The notes beneath the pieces were generated by a model that saw only the letters and a program-made list of their open reading frames with translations, searched no databases and had not been told where the DNA came from. A program made the position numbers and the translations under genes. DNA of 64,000 nt from Thermohalobaculum sp039028795 (GTDB lineage: Bacteria; Pseudomonadota; Alphaproteobacteria; Rhodobacterales; Rhodobacteraceae): the NCBI GenBank assembly GCA_039028795.1, contig JBCCHJ010000002.1, forward strand, positions 124,001 to 188,000. The letters are read 5' to 3'. The first letter of the stretch is position 1, and every line of letters begins with the position of its first letter. Shown here one piece after another: positions 1 through 8,073 of the stretch.

Positions 1-850
1 CCTGAACGGCTTCGTAGCCCGCGCAGGGGCGCGGGTTCAACGTACGCAGCTCTGCGATCATCTTACCAAGCGTCTGGGCATCTACATCACAAATACTCTG
101 CAAGCGCTTGAGATCGCCTTTGGCGAGGAGATCCATATGCTCCATTAGCTTGCGCATTTCCGGATTGACCGGTTCCCGTTCAGCCAATTGCAGTGCCAGG
201 CATTCAGACACATCGCGGGCGCCGACGCCGGTTGGCTCGCAGGCCTGCAGCAGCAGCAGCCCTTCCTCAACCGCGTCCAGCGGCATTTCTAATCGACCGG
301 CGATGTCCTTCAGAGGTGTCCTCAGATAACCATGTTCATCGATTTCCTCGATCAAATAACGGGCGATCGTCCTGGAGATTTCCTCCGGAGCTGGGATTTG
401 CCCGACTTGGTTGCGAAGATGCTCGCGCAGGTTTGGCTCTTCAGTCAGACGGTCCTCAAACGGCACACCGTCGAAACCGCCGCCAGATCCTCCGCCAGCA
501 GCGCCGTAGATTGGGTTAGGACCATCTGAGGGCGCGGTATCATGCAGATGATCGGTCCCCGTATCAAACGTATCTCTTGCAAGGGCGTGATCGTCGACCC
601 GTGCGTCGATGGCAGGCGGTGTTCCGTCGACCAAATCTGTCGTGCGGACCGGCGGTGGTGGGCCGTCTTCCCGATCCGGTAGAACTTCCGGACTGCCGAG
701 TTCCAGTAATGGGTTCTTCTCGACCTCTGACTGGACGAAATCAGCGAGTTCCATATTCGACATTGCCAACAGCTTGATCGCCTGCTGCAGCTGGGGTGTC
801 ATCACCAACTGCTGCGACTGGCGCAGATCTAGCCGTAAGCCGATCGACAT
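1..850 (-). CDS. rpoN: RNA polymerase sigma-54 factor RpoN (N-terminal part, cut by window edge)
   Basis: The reverse strand reads from an ATG at 850 without a stop to the window edge, about 283 codons. The product begins with the Gln-rich activator-interacting region of sigma-54 (MSIGLRLDLRQSQQLVMTPQ, then LQQAIKLLAMSNMEL), followed by an acidic linker and the start of the core-binding domain (TGVGARDVSECLALQL). Sigma-54 directs core RNA polymerase to -24/-12 promoters and needs an ATP-dependent enhancer-binding activator. The C-terminal HTH and RpoN box lie outside the window. It follows lptB after 48 bp on the same strand, the usual alphaproteobacterial lptA-lptB-rpoN order. Identification is firm; only the 3' end is missing. 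Confidence 0.95.
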   Translation of the reverse strand, partial: MSIGLRLDLRQSQQLVMTPQLQQAIKLLAMSNMELADFVQSEVEKNPLLELGSPEVLPDREDGPPPPVRTTDLVDGTPPAIDARVDDHALARDTFDTGTDHLHDTAPSDGPNPIYGAAGGGSGGGFDGVPFEDRLTEEPNLREHLRNQVGQIPAPEEISRTIARYLIEEIDEHGYLRTPLKDIAGRLEMPLDAVEEGLLLLQACEPTGVGARDVSECLALQLAEREPVNPEMRKLMEHMDLLAKGDLKRLQSICDVDAQTLGKMIAELRTLNPRPCAGYEAVQ

Positions 851-898
851 GATCACCCCGTATTATCCGCCCCGGGGAAAGGTAGGCGGGATGGGTTA

Positions 899-1669
899 CT
901 AAATTCGGAACCCTTCACCCAGATACACCCGGCGCACATTGGCATCCTCGACCACTTCGTCAGGGGTGCCATCCATTAAGACGCAACCATCATGCAAGAT
1001 GTATGCCCGGTCAATGATTTCCAGTGTTTCCCTCACGTTGTGATCCGTAATGAGAACTCCGATGCCACGGTTTTTCAAATGGCCAACCAAATCGCGAATC
1101 TCACCGACCGCGATGGGGTCGATCCCCGCAAAAGGCTCATCCAGAAGAACGTAAGCCGGGTCCGTCGCCAAGCACCGGGCAATCTCAACCCGCCGCCGTT
1201 CTCCGCCTGACAGGGCCTGTGCGGGCGTCCGCCGCAGGTGCGTGATGGAAAACTCACCCAGCAAGGCATCCAGGCGCCTGGCCCGTTCCAAGCGGTCTTT
1301 TTCAACCAGTTCCAACACCGCCATGATGTTTTCTTCAACGGTCAGCCCGCGAAAGATCGAGGCCTCCTGCGGCAAATATCCCAAGCCCAGCCGCGCCCGG
1401 CGATACATGGGCAGGGGCGATACATCCAGGCCATCCAATTCGATCGTGCCGCTATCAGACTGGATCAAACCTATGATCATGTAAAAGCAGGTTGTCTTAC
1501 CGGCACCGTTCGGGCCCAACAGACCAACGGCCTCGCCCCGGATCAAATTCATCGACACGTCGCGCACAACCGGACGCCGGCGATAGGACTTGCCCAACCC
1601 ACGGACGGCAAGGCCGCCATTGCCATCAATAGCAGACAGGATGGGAGCTTCTGTATGAATAAGAGCCAT
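899..1669 (-). CDS. lptB: LPS export ABC transporter ATP-binding protein LptB
   Basis: ATPase of the LptB2FG complex, which extracts lipopolysaccharide from the inner membrane and pushes it along the LptC-LptA bridge. The 256-residue product has Walker A GPNGAGKT, signature LSGGE and Walker B with catalytic glutamate (LLDEPFAGIDP), plus the C-terminal region typical of LptB (LITDHNVRETL, YILHDG). I take the ATG at 1669 (MALIHTEAPI), two bases after the lptA stop codon; longer upstream extensions would run into lptA. It is translated as an operon with lptA and followed by rpoN. No unusual residues. Confidence 0.95.
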   Translation of the reverse strand: MALIHTEAPILSAIDGNGGLAVRGLGKSYRRRPVVRDVSMNLIRGEAVGLLGPNGAGKTTCFYMIIGLIQSDSGTIELDGLDVSPLPMYRRARLGLGYLPQEASIFRGLTVEENIMAVLELVEKDRLERARRLDALLGEFSITHLRRTPAQALSGGERRRVEIARCLATDPAYVLLDEPFAGIDPIAVGEIRDLVGHLKNRGIGVLITDHNVRETLEIIDRAYILHDGCVLMDGTPDEVVEDANVRRVYLGEGFRI

Positions 1670-1671
1670 TG

Positions 1672-2280
1672 TCAGTTGGTGCTTTCCAAAGGAACGCACT
1701 TCAGACCAGCGGCCTTGGCTGCGGCCTCTTGCTCTTTCGTACATTTCGGTTTTGCCGCAGCGGCCGGGGCGCTATTGCGCTGAAAGCTAAGACTGACCCG
1801 CCCCTTCATTTTCGCGACGCCCGTGTTCAGATTGATTTCCAGCGATTCCCCGGTCCCGCCACTCTCGCCCTGCGTAAGGACCACGTCTCCCACCATCGTT
1901 ACGATCCCGGACTCGACATCGTACTCAGCGCTATTGCCTTCGGCGGTTTCCGCGCCATTGTTCAAGAAGACATTTCCCTTGGCTTTCAGATTCTTAATCG
2001 CCCCTGTTTCATCATTACCTTCGGCATCTTCGTCAAAAGTCACCTCGACTCGGTCCGCCGTCAAACGCAGCGTGTCCTGGCCCGCGATGACATTGCCAGT
2101 AAATATTGCCAGTTGTTCGGCCTGGCGAACTTCCAGGAAGTCTGCGGTGATGTCGATGGGTTGCGTTCGATCGTGTTTGAAGCCACCGAATGCGCCATCG
2201 TTGTCCTGAGCCAGTGAAGCCCCTGCGATACACCCCGCAGCCAAAAGGCCCAGCCATTTGCGCGACACATCCACCTCCAT
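1672..2280 (-). CDS. lptA: LPS transport periplasmic protein LptA
   Basis: Periplasmic OstA/LptA-like jellyroll protein that bridges LPS between inner and outer membranes. The 202-residue product starts at the ATG at 2280 with a signal peptide (RKWLGLLAAGCIAGASLAQ), then the OstA core (QPIDITADFLEVRQAEQLAIFTGNV, with LRLTADRVEV and GIVTMVGDVVLTQG). The C-terminus is Ala/Lys-rich with two cysteines (KPKCTKEQ, GLKCVP), an extension I do not recognise from the core family. The frame stays open upstream to 2445, but nothing there looks like coding for LptA. No lptC precedes it: the next gene upstream is unrelated and starts at 3101. Confidence 0.88.
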   Translation of the reverse strand: MEVDVSRKWLGLLAAGCIAGASLAQDNDGAFGGFKHDRTQPIDITADFLEVRQAEQLAIFTGNVIAGQDTLRLTADRVEVTFDEDAEGNDETGAIKNLKAKGNVFLNNGAETAEGNSAEYDVESGIVTMVGDVVLTQGESGGTGESLEINLNTGVAKMKGRVSLSFQRNSAPAAAAKPKCTKEQEAAAKAAGLKCVPLESTN

Positions 2281-2489
2281 GTCTCTCGTTGCCAGTTTTA
2301 TAGCGTAACGGCCGGGAAGCCGCCAGCGCTGCATGGACCGGAACCGGCGTTTATCCATTGCCTCAGATACGCAAGCGTCCAGCATTTCCGGCGGATTGTC
2401 GCATAGCATTCTGCAAATCGCCAGCGCGCGGTGGTGGGATTTCACCTGCGCACAAATTTGTGCCCTTTAGGCCTGCGGTGTTGCCGTTA

Positions 2490-3101
2490 TTAACGCTCAG
2501 TATTGGCGGGCCAGTTCAAAACCTCAAAGTGCGCCTCGACCGGGGCATGGCCATTTATAGGCAGAATATCCTGCGGACACGCGGACATGACACAGATGCA
2601 ATCCATCGCGGCCGTGAAGACAACATAATCCCCCGGCTTCGAGACTGTCGGCTCGAAAGACAGCGCCCCGTCCGCTTGGATCGGTATGTTCATCCAGAGA
2701 TTAAACGGACTGGGCGTTTCGTGCTGGCGGATACCCAAGGCCATCATCGCGTGGTGAAGATTGTCCGTACAGTTGTCGTGATAATCGCTGCAGCCCAACA
2801 GCCCATAGCGTTCGTTATCGCAGGCCGCCATCAGCATGTCATGCACGCCGGGCGAGGTGTCTTCGGCAAAGTGCAGTATCGGCCTGCGCCGGTTTGTATA
2901 GAGATCCTGGCCGACTTTCGGAAAGCAGTGCAGCAGCGTCGGCCGCGTGTGTTCGTTAGACAAAAATTCGGCGACATTGGGGTCAGAGAATGCCCAGAAG
3001 TCCACGACCTGGGTGCCATGGGTGTTGATCACTTTCAGGGATTGACCTTCTTTTACCCGGGTCGCGGCGCCACTGCGGGCGGGAATGGTTTGAGTGGTCA
3101 T
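2490..3101 (-). CDS. DUF1989 (urea carboxylase-associated family) protein
   Basis: The 203-residue product is a DUF1989 protein. It carries the family signatures QVVDFWAF near the N-terminus, the central Cys-rich segment LLGCSDYHDNCTDNL, and NLWMNIP and PGDYVVF toward the C-terminus. Some DUF1989 pairs are known to form carboxyguanidine deiminase acting with urea/guanidine carboxylase; this one is single and no carboxylase is in the window, so the substrate is unknown. I chose the ATG at 3101 because the family begins shortly before RSGAATRVKEGQSL. It is divergent from an agmatinase-family ureohydrolase starting at 3299, which suggests a shared theme of guanidino or urea nitrogen. Confidence 0.85.
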   Translation of the reverse strand: MTTQTIPARSGAATRVKEGQSLKVINTHGTQVVDFWAFSDPNVAEFLSNEHTRPTLLHCFPKVGQDLYTNRRRPILHFAEDTSPGVHDMLMAACDNERYGLLGCSDYHDNCTDNLHHAMMALGIRQHETPSPFNLWMNIPIQADGALSFEPTVSKPGDYVVFTAAMDCICVMSACPQDILPINGHAPVEAHFEVLNWPANTER

Positions 3102-3162
3102 TGGCACCTCCGCTGTTGAGCAAAAACCACGGGCTCCAACCCGTTTGTTTCCCGACATTGCG

Positions 3163-3205
3163 AAAAATATCTCGGGAGCGCGAGAGCAGAGCTCTCGCAT
3201 TGGCC
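3163..3205 (+). repeat. 43-bp dispersed hairpin repeat, copy 1
   Basis: This stretch matches, with two differences, the reverse complement of 63282-63324 at the other end of the window. Its core GCGAGAGCAGAGCTCTCGC folds into a hairpin with 8-bp arms and a 3-base loop. It begins with an A-run and ends in CATTGGCC. It sits in the 197-bp divergent gap between the DUF1989 gene and the ureohydrolase gene. It is not coding. Confidence 0.85.
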
Positions 3206-3298
3206 TTGAACGAACCAAAATCACGTGGATGTCGAAGCCTCGTTGCCCTGACAGTCCCGGCATTTTAGAGACGATCAACGATAGAGAGGAAGGCGGCA

Positions 3299-4255
3299 AT
3301 GGCACAACACGGATATGAGGCCGGGCGGTTGAATCTGCCCTTTGTAGGGATTTGCTCGTTTGGCAAATATCCGATTGTCACCGATTGGGACGCTATCGAT
3401 GCCGATGTCGCTGTGCTCGGCGCTCCGTATGATTTCGGCTGCCAGTTCAGATCTGGCGCTCGGTTTGGACCTCGGTCCGTGCGCGAGGCCTCGACGCTGT
3501 TCTCGTTCGGTCATGCCGGAGCCTATGATCACGAAGACGACGTCACTTATCTTCCCGCTAGAACGACCCGGATCGTCGATATCGGCGATGCTGATATCAT
3601 CCACACCGATACTTTGAGCAGCCATGCCAATATCGAACTTGGTGTGCGAAAGATCCTGGCAGCGGGTGCGATTCCTGTGGTGATCGGCGGCGATCATTCA
3701 GTCAACATTCCCTGCATCAATGCCTTTGACGATCAGGACCCGATCCATGTTGTACAACTGGATGCGCATCTGGATTTTGTAGATGAACGCCATGGCGTGC
3801 GCTTCGGCCATGGCAATCCGATGCGTCGTGCTGCTGAAAAGGAATATGTCACCGGGCTGTCCCAGATCGGCATTCGCAATGTCTCCTCAACCGCGCGCGA
3901 CGGGTACGAGGACGCGCGATCAATGGGTTCGGACATCCTCTCAGTCCGGCAGTTCCGGAAGATGGGGGTCGAGGCTGTCTTAGACCGCATCCCAGAGGGT
4001 AAACGGTACTACGTTACCATCGATATCGACGGGTTCGATCCTTCGATCGCTCCGGGCACTGGAACGCCGAGCCATGGCGGATTTCTCTATTACGAGGGAC
4101 TAGAAGTACTGGATGGCCTGACCAAGCGCGGCGATGTCGTGGGTGTCGATCTGGTCGAGGTAGCGCCAGATTATGATCCCACGGGGTCGACCCAAACCTT
4201 GGCGGCACAGCTTTTGTTGAACTTTATCGGGCGAATTCTGCACAATCGCGCATAA
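3299..4255 (+). CDS. Agmatinase / arginase-family ureohydrolase
   Basis: Binuclear manganese ureohydrolase of 318 residues that hydrolyses a guanidino group to urea and an amine. The metal-binding motifs are all present: GGDHS near residue 130, DAHLDF near 155 and DIDGFDPSIAPGTGTP near 240. SRSGARFGP-type N-terminal sequence is seen as FRSGARFGPRSVREAS. The family includes agmatinase, guanidinobutyrase, guanidinopropionase and guanidine hydrolase, which cannot be told apart from motifs alone. It starts at an ATG with a GGAAGG-type ribosome site just upstream. It is divergent from the DUF1989 gene. Confidence 0.9.
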   Translation: MAQHGYEAGRLNLPFVGICSFGKYPIVTDWDAIDADVAVLGAPYDFGCQFRSGARFGPRSVREASTLFSFGHAGAYDHEDDVTYLPARTTRIVDIGDADIIHTDTLSSHANIELGVRKILAAGAIPVVIGGDHSVNIPCINAFDDQDPIHVVQLDAHLDFVDERHGVRFGHGNPMRRAAEKEYVTGLSQIGIRNVSSTARDGYEDARSMGSDILSVRQFRKMGVEAVLDRIPEGKRYYVTIDIDGFDPSIAPGTGTPSHGGFLYYEGLEVLDGLTKRGDVVGVDLVEVAPDYDPTGSTQTLAAQLLLNFIGRILHNRA

Positions 4256-4346
4256 TGGCAGTCAGCCCGACTGCGCCGCCCACCAGATCGCGACGAAATT
4301 TTGGACCGCAGCGTAGAATGCAAGCATTCCACGCAGGAGAAACCTA

Positions 4347-5636
4347 TTGAGAACGCTGCTTTTTGTGACATTTCTTCTATTCGGCCAGGCCGCACATGCC
4401 GCAACGAACATTTTATTGGTCATTGCCGACGATATGGGCGTCGACGCCAGCCCATGCCACGCCGAGGGTAGCGATCTGGTTCGAATGCCCAACCTGACCC
4501 AGCTTTGCCGCACCGGAATGGTCTTCAACAATGCCTATGCAGCGCCGACGTGCTCACCAACTCGGGCAACCATTATGACTGGGCGCTACGGGTTTCGCAC
4601 TGGGATCGGCGGTGCCATCCGACCGACAAACACGGTAACTCTCGCAGATACGGAAATCAGCCTGTTCGACGTCTTAAACGAAACCACCGATTACGCCTCT
4701 GCCATCATCGGAAAGTGGCATCTGTCCAGCAATGCCACCGACTACGCCCACCCATCGCGGTTGGGCGTGACCCACTTTTTCGGAATCTTCTCCGGCGGGA
4801 TCAAAGATTATTACGACTGGACGGCAGTCGAGGCTGATACGACAGGAAACCGTAACGTGCAGATCGACACCTATGCGACCACCGAGATTTCGAACCGCGC
4901 GATTGATTGGATCGCCGGGCAGAGCACACCTTGGTTTCTCTGGTTGGCCTACAATGCACCGCATGCACCTTTCCATGTTCCGCCTGCCGATCCGCATGCC
5001 TTTGGCAATCTCACGACGGATACGCAGGCGATCCGCCGCAATCCGCAAGCCCATTACTTCGCAGCGCTTGAAGCTTTAGATCGGGAACTGGGCCGGGTGC
5101 TAGCCTCGATGGATACGGATACCCGTGCCAACACAGTCGTCGTGTTCATGGGCGACAATGGAACACCGGGTCAGATCAGACGGTCGAGCGGAAATGCAGA
5201 CCGGGCAAAGGGCAGCATCTATGACGGTGGAACGCGGGTGCCTGTCGTTTTCAGCGGCCCCGGAGTCAAAGCAGGACGCACCGACGCATTGATGAATTCA
5301 ACGGACCTCTACGCCACGATCCTGGCCCTCGCCGGGGCAAGCTCTGCCGCCGAGGACAGCATCGACCAAAACCCGGTTCTGCGTGGCGCTGCTCAAGGCC
5401 CCCGCAAGTATGCATATATCGAGCATTTTTCGGACGGTGAGATCAGAGGCAAAGGATCGCTGGGATGGGCCGTCCGCGATGCCCGCTACAAGTTAGTACG
5501 ACGCAAAGGCCATCCGGAAGAGCTGTATGACCTTTCCGAAGATGTGGATGAAAGACGGGACCTTTTATCTGGATCTGCCACAACCACCGGAATCGCCAAA
5601 CGGTTGCGGAACGTCCGGGATGGTCTAACGCAGTGA
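4347..5636 (+). CDS. Secreted sulfatase (arylsulfatase family)
   Basis: 429-residue alkaline-phosphatase-superfamily sulfatase. It starts at TTG 4347, with an AGGAG ribosome site about eight bases upstream and a clear signal peptide (LLFVTFLLFGQAAHAAT), so it is predicted periplasmic. The catalytic cysteine that becomes formylglycine is in CSPTRATIMTGRYGFRTG (C-x-P-x-R motif). Metal-ligand motifs ADDMG near the N-terminus and FMGDNGTPG later are intact, as is GKWHL. It would release sulfate from sulfated organics or polysaccharides; the substrate cannot be inferred. The formylglycine-generating enzyme is not in the window. The next gene starts 40 bp downstream. Confidence 0.9.
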   Translation: MRTLLFVTFLLFGQAAHAATNILLVIADDMGVDASPCHAEGSDLVRMPNLTQLCRTGMVFNNAYAAPTCSPTRATIMTGRYGFRTGIGGAIRPTNTVTLADTEISLFDVLNETTDYASAIIGKWHLSSNATDYAHPSRLGVTHFFGIFSGGIKDYYDWTAVEADTTGNRNVQIDTYATTEISNRAIDWIAGQSTPWFLWLAYNAPHAPFHVPPADPHAFGNLTTDTQAIRRNPQAHYFAALEALDRELGRVLASMDTDTRANTVVVFMGDNGTPGQIRRSSGNADRAKGSIYDGGTRVPVVFSGPGVKAGRTDALMNSTDLYATILALAGASSAAEDSIDQNPVLRGAAQGPRKYAYIEHFSDGEIRGKGSLGWAVRDARYKLVRRKGHPEELYDLSEDVDERRDLLSGSATTTGIAKRLRNVRDGLTQ

Positions 5637-5676
5637 ATGGCGTCTATGATGGTCTTCTGACAATCGGGAGGCCAGC

Positions 5677-6543
5677 ATGCCCATCGAAAAGCGCCCATTC
5701 GGCAGCACCGGCCATCAAAGCTCTGCTGTGATCTTCGGCGCGGCGGCCTTGTGGGAATGCGATCAAACCACAGCAGACCGCGTTCTGGATCAGCTTATGC
5801 AGTATGGGATCAACCATATCGACGTAGCGCCGGCATATGGTGACGCAGAGATCCGGGTCGGCCCTTGGATGGACCGTCACCGCGGTGATTTTTTTCTGGC
5901 CACAAAGACGCGGGCGCGCGACTATGTGGGTGCCTGGGACGACTTAAAACGGTCCCTGGATCGGATGCGCACGGACCGGATTGACTTGCTGCAACTGCAT
6001 GCACTGATCCATCCTGATGACTGGGATCAGGCCATGGGGCCAGAAGGCGCGTTGGAGGCTTTGGTCGAGGCCCGAGATCAAGGCCTCATCCGTTTCATAG
6101 GTGTCACTGGCCATGGCTGGAGTGTCGCCGCTATGCACCGGAGGTCCCTGGACCGGTTCGCGTTTGACAGTGTGCTGATGCCCTGGAATTGGTTCTGCGC
6201 CCATCACCGGGCTTATCCCCCGGACTTTCAGAAGACCCGAGAGATCTGTGCCAACCGCAACGTCGCCGTGCAAACGATAAAAGGCATTGCCAGAGGACCC
6301 TGGGCGGCGGGCGCCAAGAAAAACCGATTGCCGTGGTACCAACCATTGGAGAACCCCGAGGACATCCGCACCGCAGTGCATTGGGTTCTGGCGGAAGAAG
6401 ACCTCTTCCTGAACTCGGTCGGGGATATCGATCTTCTACCGCACGTGCTGGAGGCTGCAGCCCATATTGGCCCAAGGTCGGGTGATGCGGACATGCAAGC
6501 GCTTCAGGACCGCGCCGGGCTGGCTTCGATTTTTGGGATATAG
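5677..6543 (+). CDS. Aldo/keto reductase family protein
   Basis: 288-residue TIM-barrel oxidoreductase expected to reduce aldehydes or ketones with NAD(P)H. The catalytic tetrad is visible: Asp and Tyr in DVAPAYGDAE, Lys in ATKTRARD, His in LLQLHALIH. The start ATG has a GGGAGG ribosome site seven bases upstream. The C-terminal half has an unusual Trp-rich stretch (MPWNWFCAHHRAYPP) and no strong NADP-specific signature, so cofactor and substrate are open. It follows the sulfatase in the same direction and is followed after 4 bp by a small secreted protein gene. Confidence 0.85.
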   Translation: MPIEKRPFGSTGHQSSAVIFGAAALWECDQTTADRVLDQLMQYGINHIDVAPAYGDAEIRVGPWMDRHRGDFFLATKTRARDYVGAWDDLKRSLDRMRTDRIDLLQLHALIHPDDWDQAMGPEGALEALVEARDQGLIRFIGVTGHGWSVAAMHRRSLDRFAFDSVLMPWNWFCAHHRAYPPDFQKTREICANRNVAVQTIKGIARGPWAAGAKKNRLPWYQPLENPEDIRTAVHWVLAEEDLFLNSVGDIDLLPHVLEAAAHIGPRSGDADMQALQDRAGLASIFGI

Positions 6544-6547
6544 CGAG

Positions 6548-6958
6548 ATGAGAACACCTACGATGTCGGCTGGGCTCTTGGCCCTCACAACACTCTTCCC
6601 CGCCACCCCGGCCAACGCTACCGGGGGCGTTTATTGCGAAGGTGCACGCGACGACAAGGTCGCAGCATTGCTCACGGTCGGCCGTGTGCCAGGTTTTGCC
6701 GTAGTCGAAGCGCGTATCGGCGCCGGCGATCAGGACTGGGCCATGCACGGACGGAACGGGGCAACGCCGATCGTGCTCCTGCAAGGCGCGGTGCTCGGCG
6801 ATCTGACCATCGCAGACTTTGGCGATCCGAATTACGAGTGGGTCGTGGCTTCTTTGCGCCTTGTCAGCGGCGAGGACGAAGACGGCTTGGTGGTGGCAGG
6901 AGGTGTCTTGTCGATCGCCGACGTGGGGACTTGGCCAGTCGTATGCGACATCGAATGA
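6548..6958 (+). CDS. Small secreted hypothetical protein
   Basis: 136-residue protein that I do not recognise. Starting at the ATG at 6548 gives a signal peptide (LLALTTLFPATPANATG), so export to the periplasm is likely. The mature part contains two cysteines (VYCEGARDD near the N-terminus and the C-terminal VVCDIE), which could form a disulfide. It follows the aldo/keto reductase by 4 bp and is probably in the same transcript. Confidence 0.65.
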   Translation: MRTPTMSAGLLALTTLFPATPANATGGVYCEGARDDKVAALLTVGRVPGFAVVEARIGAGDQDWAMHGRNGATPIVLLQGAVLGDLTIADFGDPNYEWVVASLRLVSGEDEDGLVVAGGVLSIADVGTWPVVCDIE

Positions 6959-7038
6959 CCGATGGTAGCCGGGTTTGCGCTTTTGACGTTCGATCTGACC
7001 AATGCCCAGCAGCGTCTGCTGACGCTTTCTGTAGAATA

Positions 7039-8073
7039 TCAGCCCATTTCAGTTAGGACCCGGTTGCAGAACCCATCGAACGCGTCCTTATCGATCCAGC
7101 GCACGACGGCAACCAGATCCAGATCCGGGTCAATCCAGATCGCGTTCCGCCCGACCCCGATCGCAAAGTAAGAAGTTGCTGGCGCTGAGGGCGCGGTTTC
7201 CCCATTACGGTTCAGCCACCAGAGGAACCCATAGCCGGGATTCAGCGGGCAAGATTCCAGGCAGCGGTCAATCCAAGCCTCTGGGATCAGTTGCTTCCCA
7301 TTCCATGCCCCCCGTTGCAGCATCAACCGACCGACCGCCAAGTGATCACTTGTCGGGATCATCAACCCGCCGCCCCAATGGGCGCCACCCGAGACGGACT
7401 GGATGCGACGACCATCGACCTCCTCCCACGAATTGGCATAACCATGCCACTCCCATTCGTGGCTGGCGCTGATCGGGTCCATGATCCGGTCGCGCAGCAC
7501 TTCGGGCAAAGGACGGCGAAACACCCGCATTAACGCCAGCGACAGCACGTTGACCCTGATGTCATTGTATTCCCAAAACGTGCCAGGCTTTGCCAGGTCC
7601 CGATGGGTGCCCTTCATGGATGGCTCCCCGGGCGCCGTATCCAAAGATCGGTTGCGGTCGATCCGGTCGGCCTTGCCCCAGAGTGCACCCTCCCATTCAG
7701 ATGTCTGCTGCAGCAAATGCGTCCACGTTATCGCCTGGTTCTGTGGGGCATCGAACAGATTCGGCACCAGCTCTCGGCAGGGCGCGTCCAAATCGATCAA
7801 TCCATCCGCCCAGGCCAGTCCGGCGATCAAAGCCAGATAGCCTTTGGTGACCGAGAACGTCATGTCCGGTGTGTCCACCGGGCCCCAAGATGTGACCTCG
7901 CCCCGATGCCATGTCATGCCCGAAGGATTGCCGCGGGGCCGCACGGGGCCAATGATCTCTCCATCCGGGAGGGGTTCGGAAAAATGACCACCCGCCAGCG
8001 CAGCCCCGATATCTCGGTCCATCTGACTTTCATGGGCCTGGGCATAGGCCACGGCCCCGGCGAACCGGCTCAT
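7039..8073 (-). CDS. Serine hydrolase, class C beta-lactamase-like
   Basis: 344-residue beta-lactamase/penicillin-binding-fold serine hydrolase. The catalytic S-x-x-K is in FSVTKGYLA, the Y-x-N is in WEYNDIRVN, and a later IGVGRNAIWIDP corresponds to the region around the third motif. No signal peptide is apparent, so it is probably a cytoplasmic esterase or amidase rather than an antibiotic beta-lactamase. The start ATG at 8073 overlaps the stop of the MFS gene in an ATGA, indicating translational coupling and suggesting that the transporter brings in or exports its substrate. Confidence 0.85.
   Translation of the reverse strand: MSRFAGAVAYAQAHESQMDRDIGAALAGGHFSEPLPDGEIIGPVRPRGNPSGMTWHRGEVTSWGPVDTPDMTFSVTKGYLALIAGLAWADGLIDLDAPCRELVPNLFDAPQNQAITWTHLLQQTSEWEGALWGKADRIDRNRSLDTAPGEPSMKGTHRDLAKPGTFWEYNDIRVNVLSLALMRVFRRPLPEVLRDRIMDPISASHEWEWHGYANSWEEVDGRRIQSVSGGAHWGGGLMIPTSDHLAVGRLMLQRGAWNGKQLIPEAWIDRCLESCPLNPGYGFLWWLNRNGETAPSAPATSYFAIGVGRNAIWIDPDLDLVAVVRWIDKDAFDGFCNRVLTEMG

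Noticed and set aside
2281..2445. Extension of the lptA frame upstream of 2280
   Set aside because: The sequence before the ATG at 2280 places a long basic tract ahead of a proper signal peptide, so it is probably not translated, though the frame has no stop.
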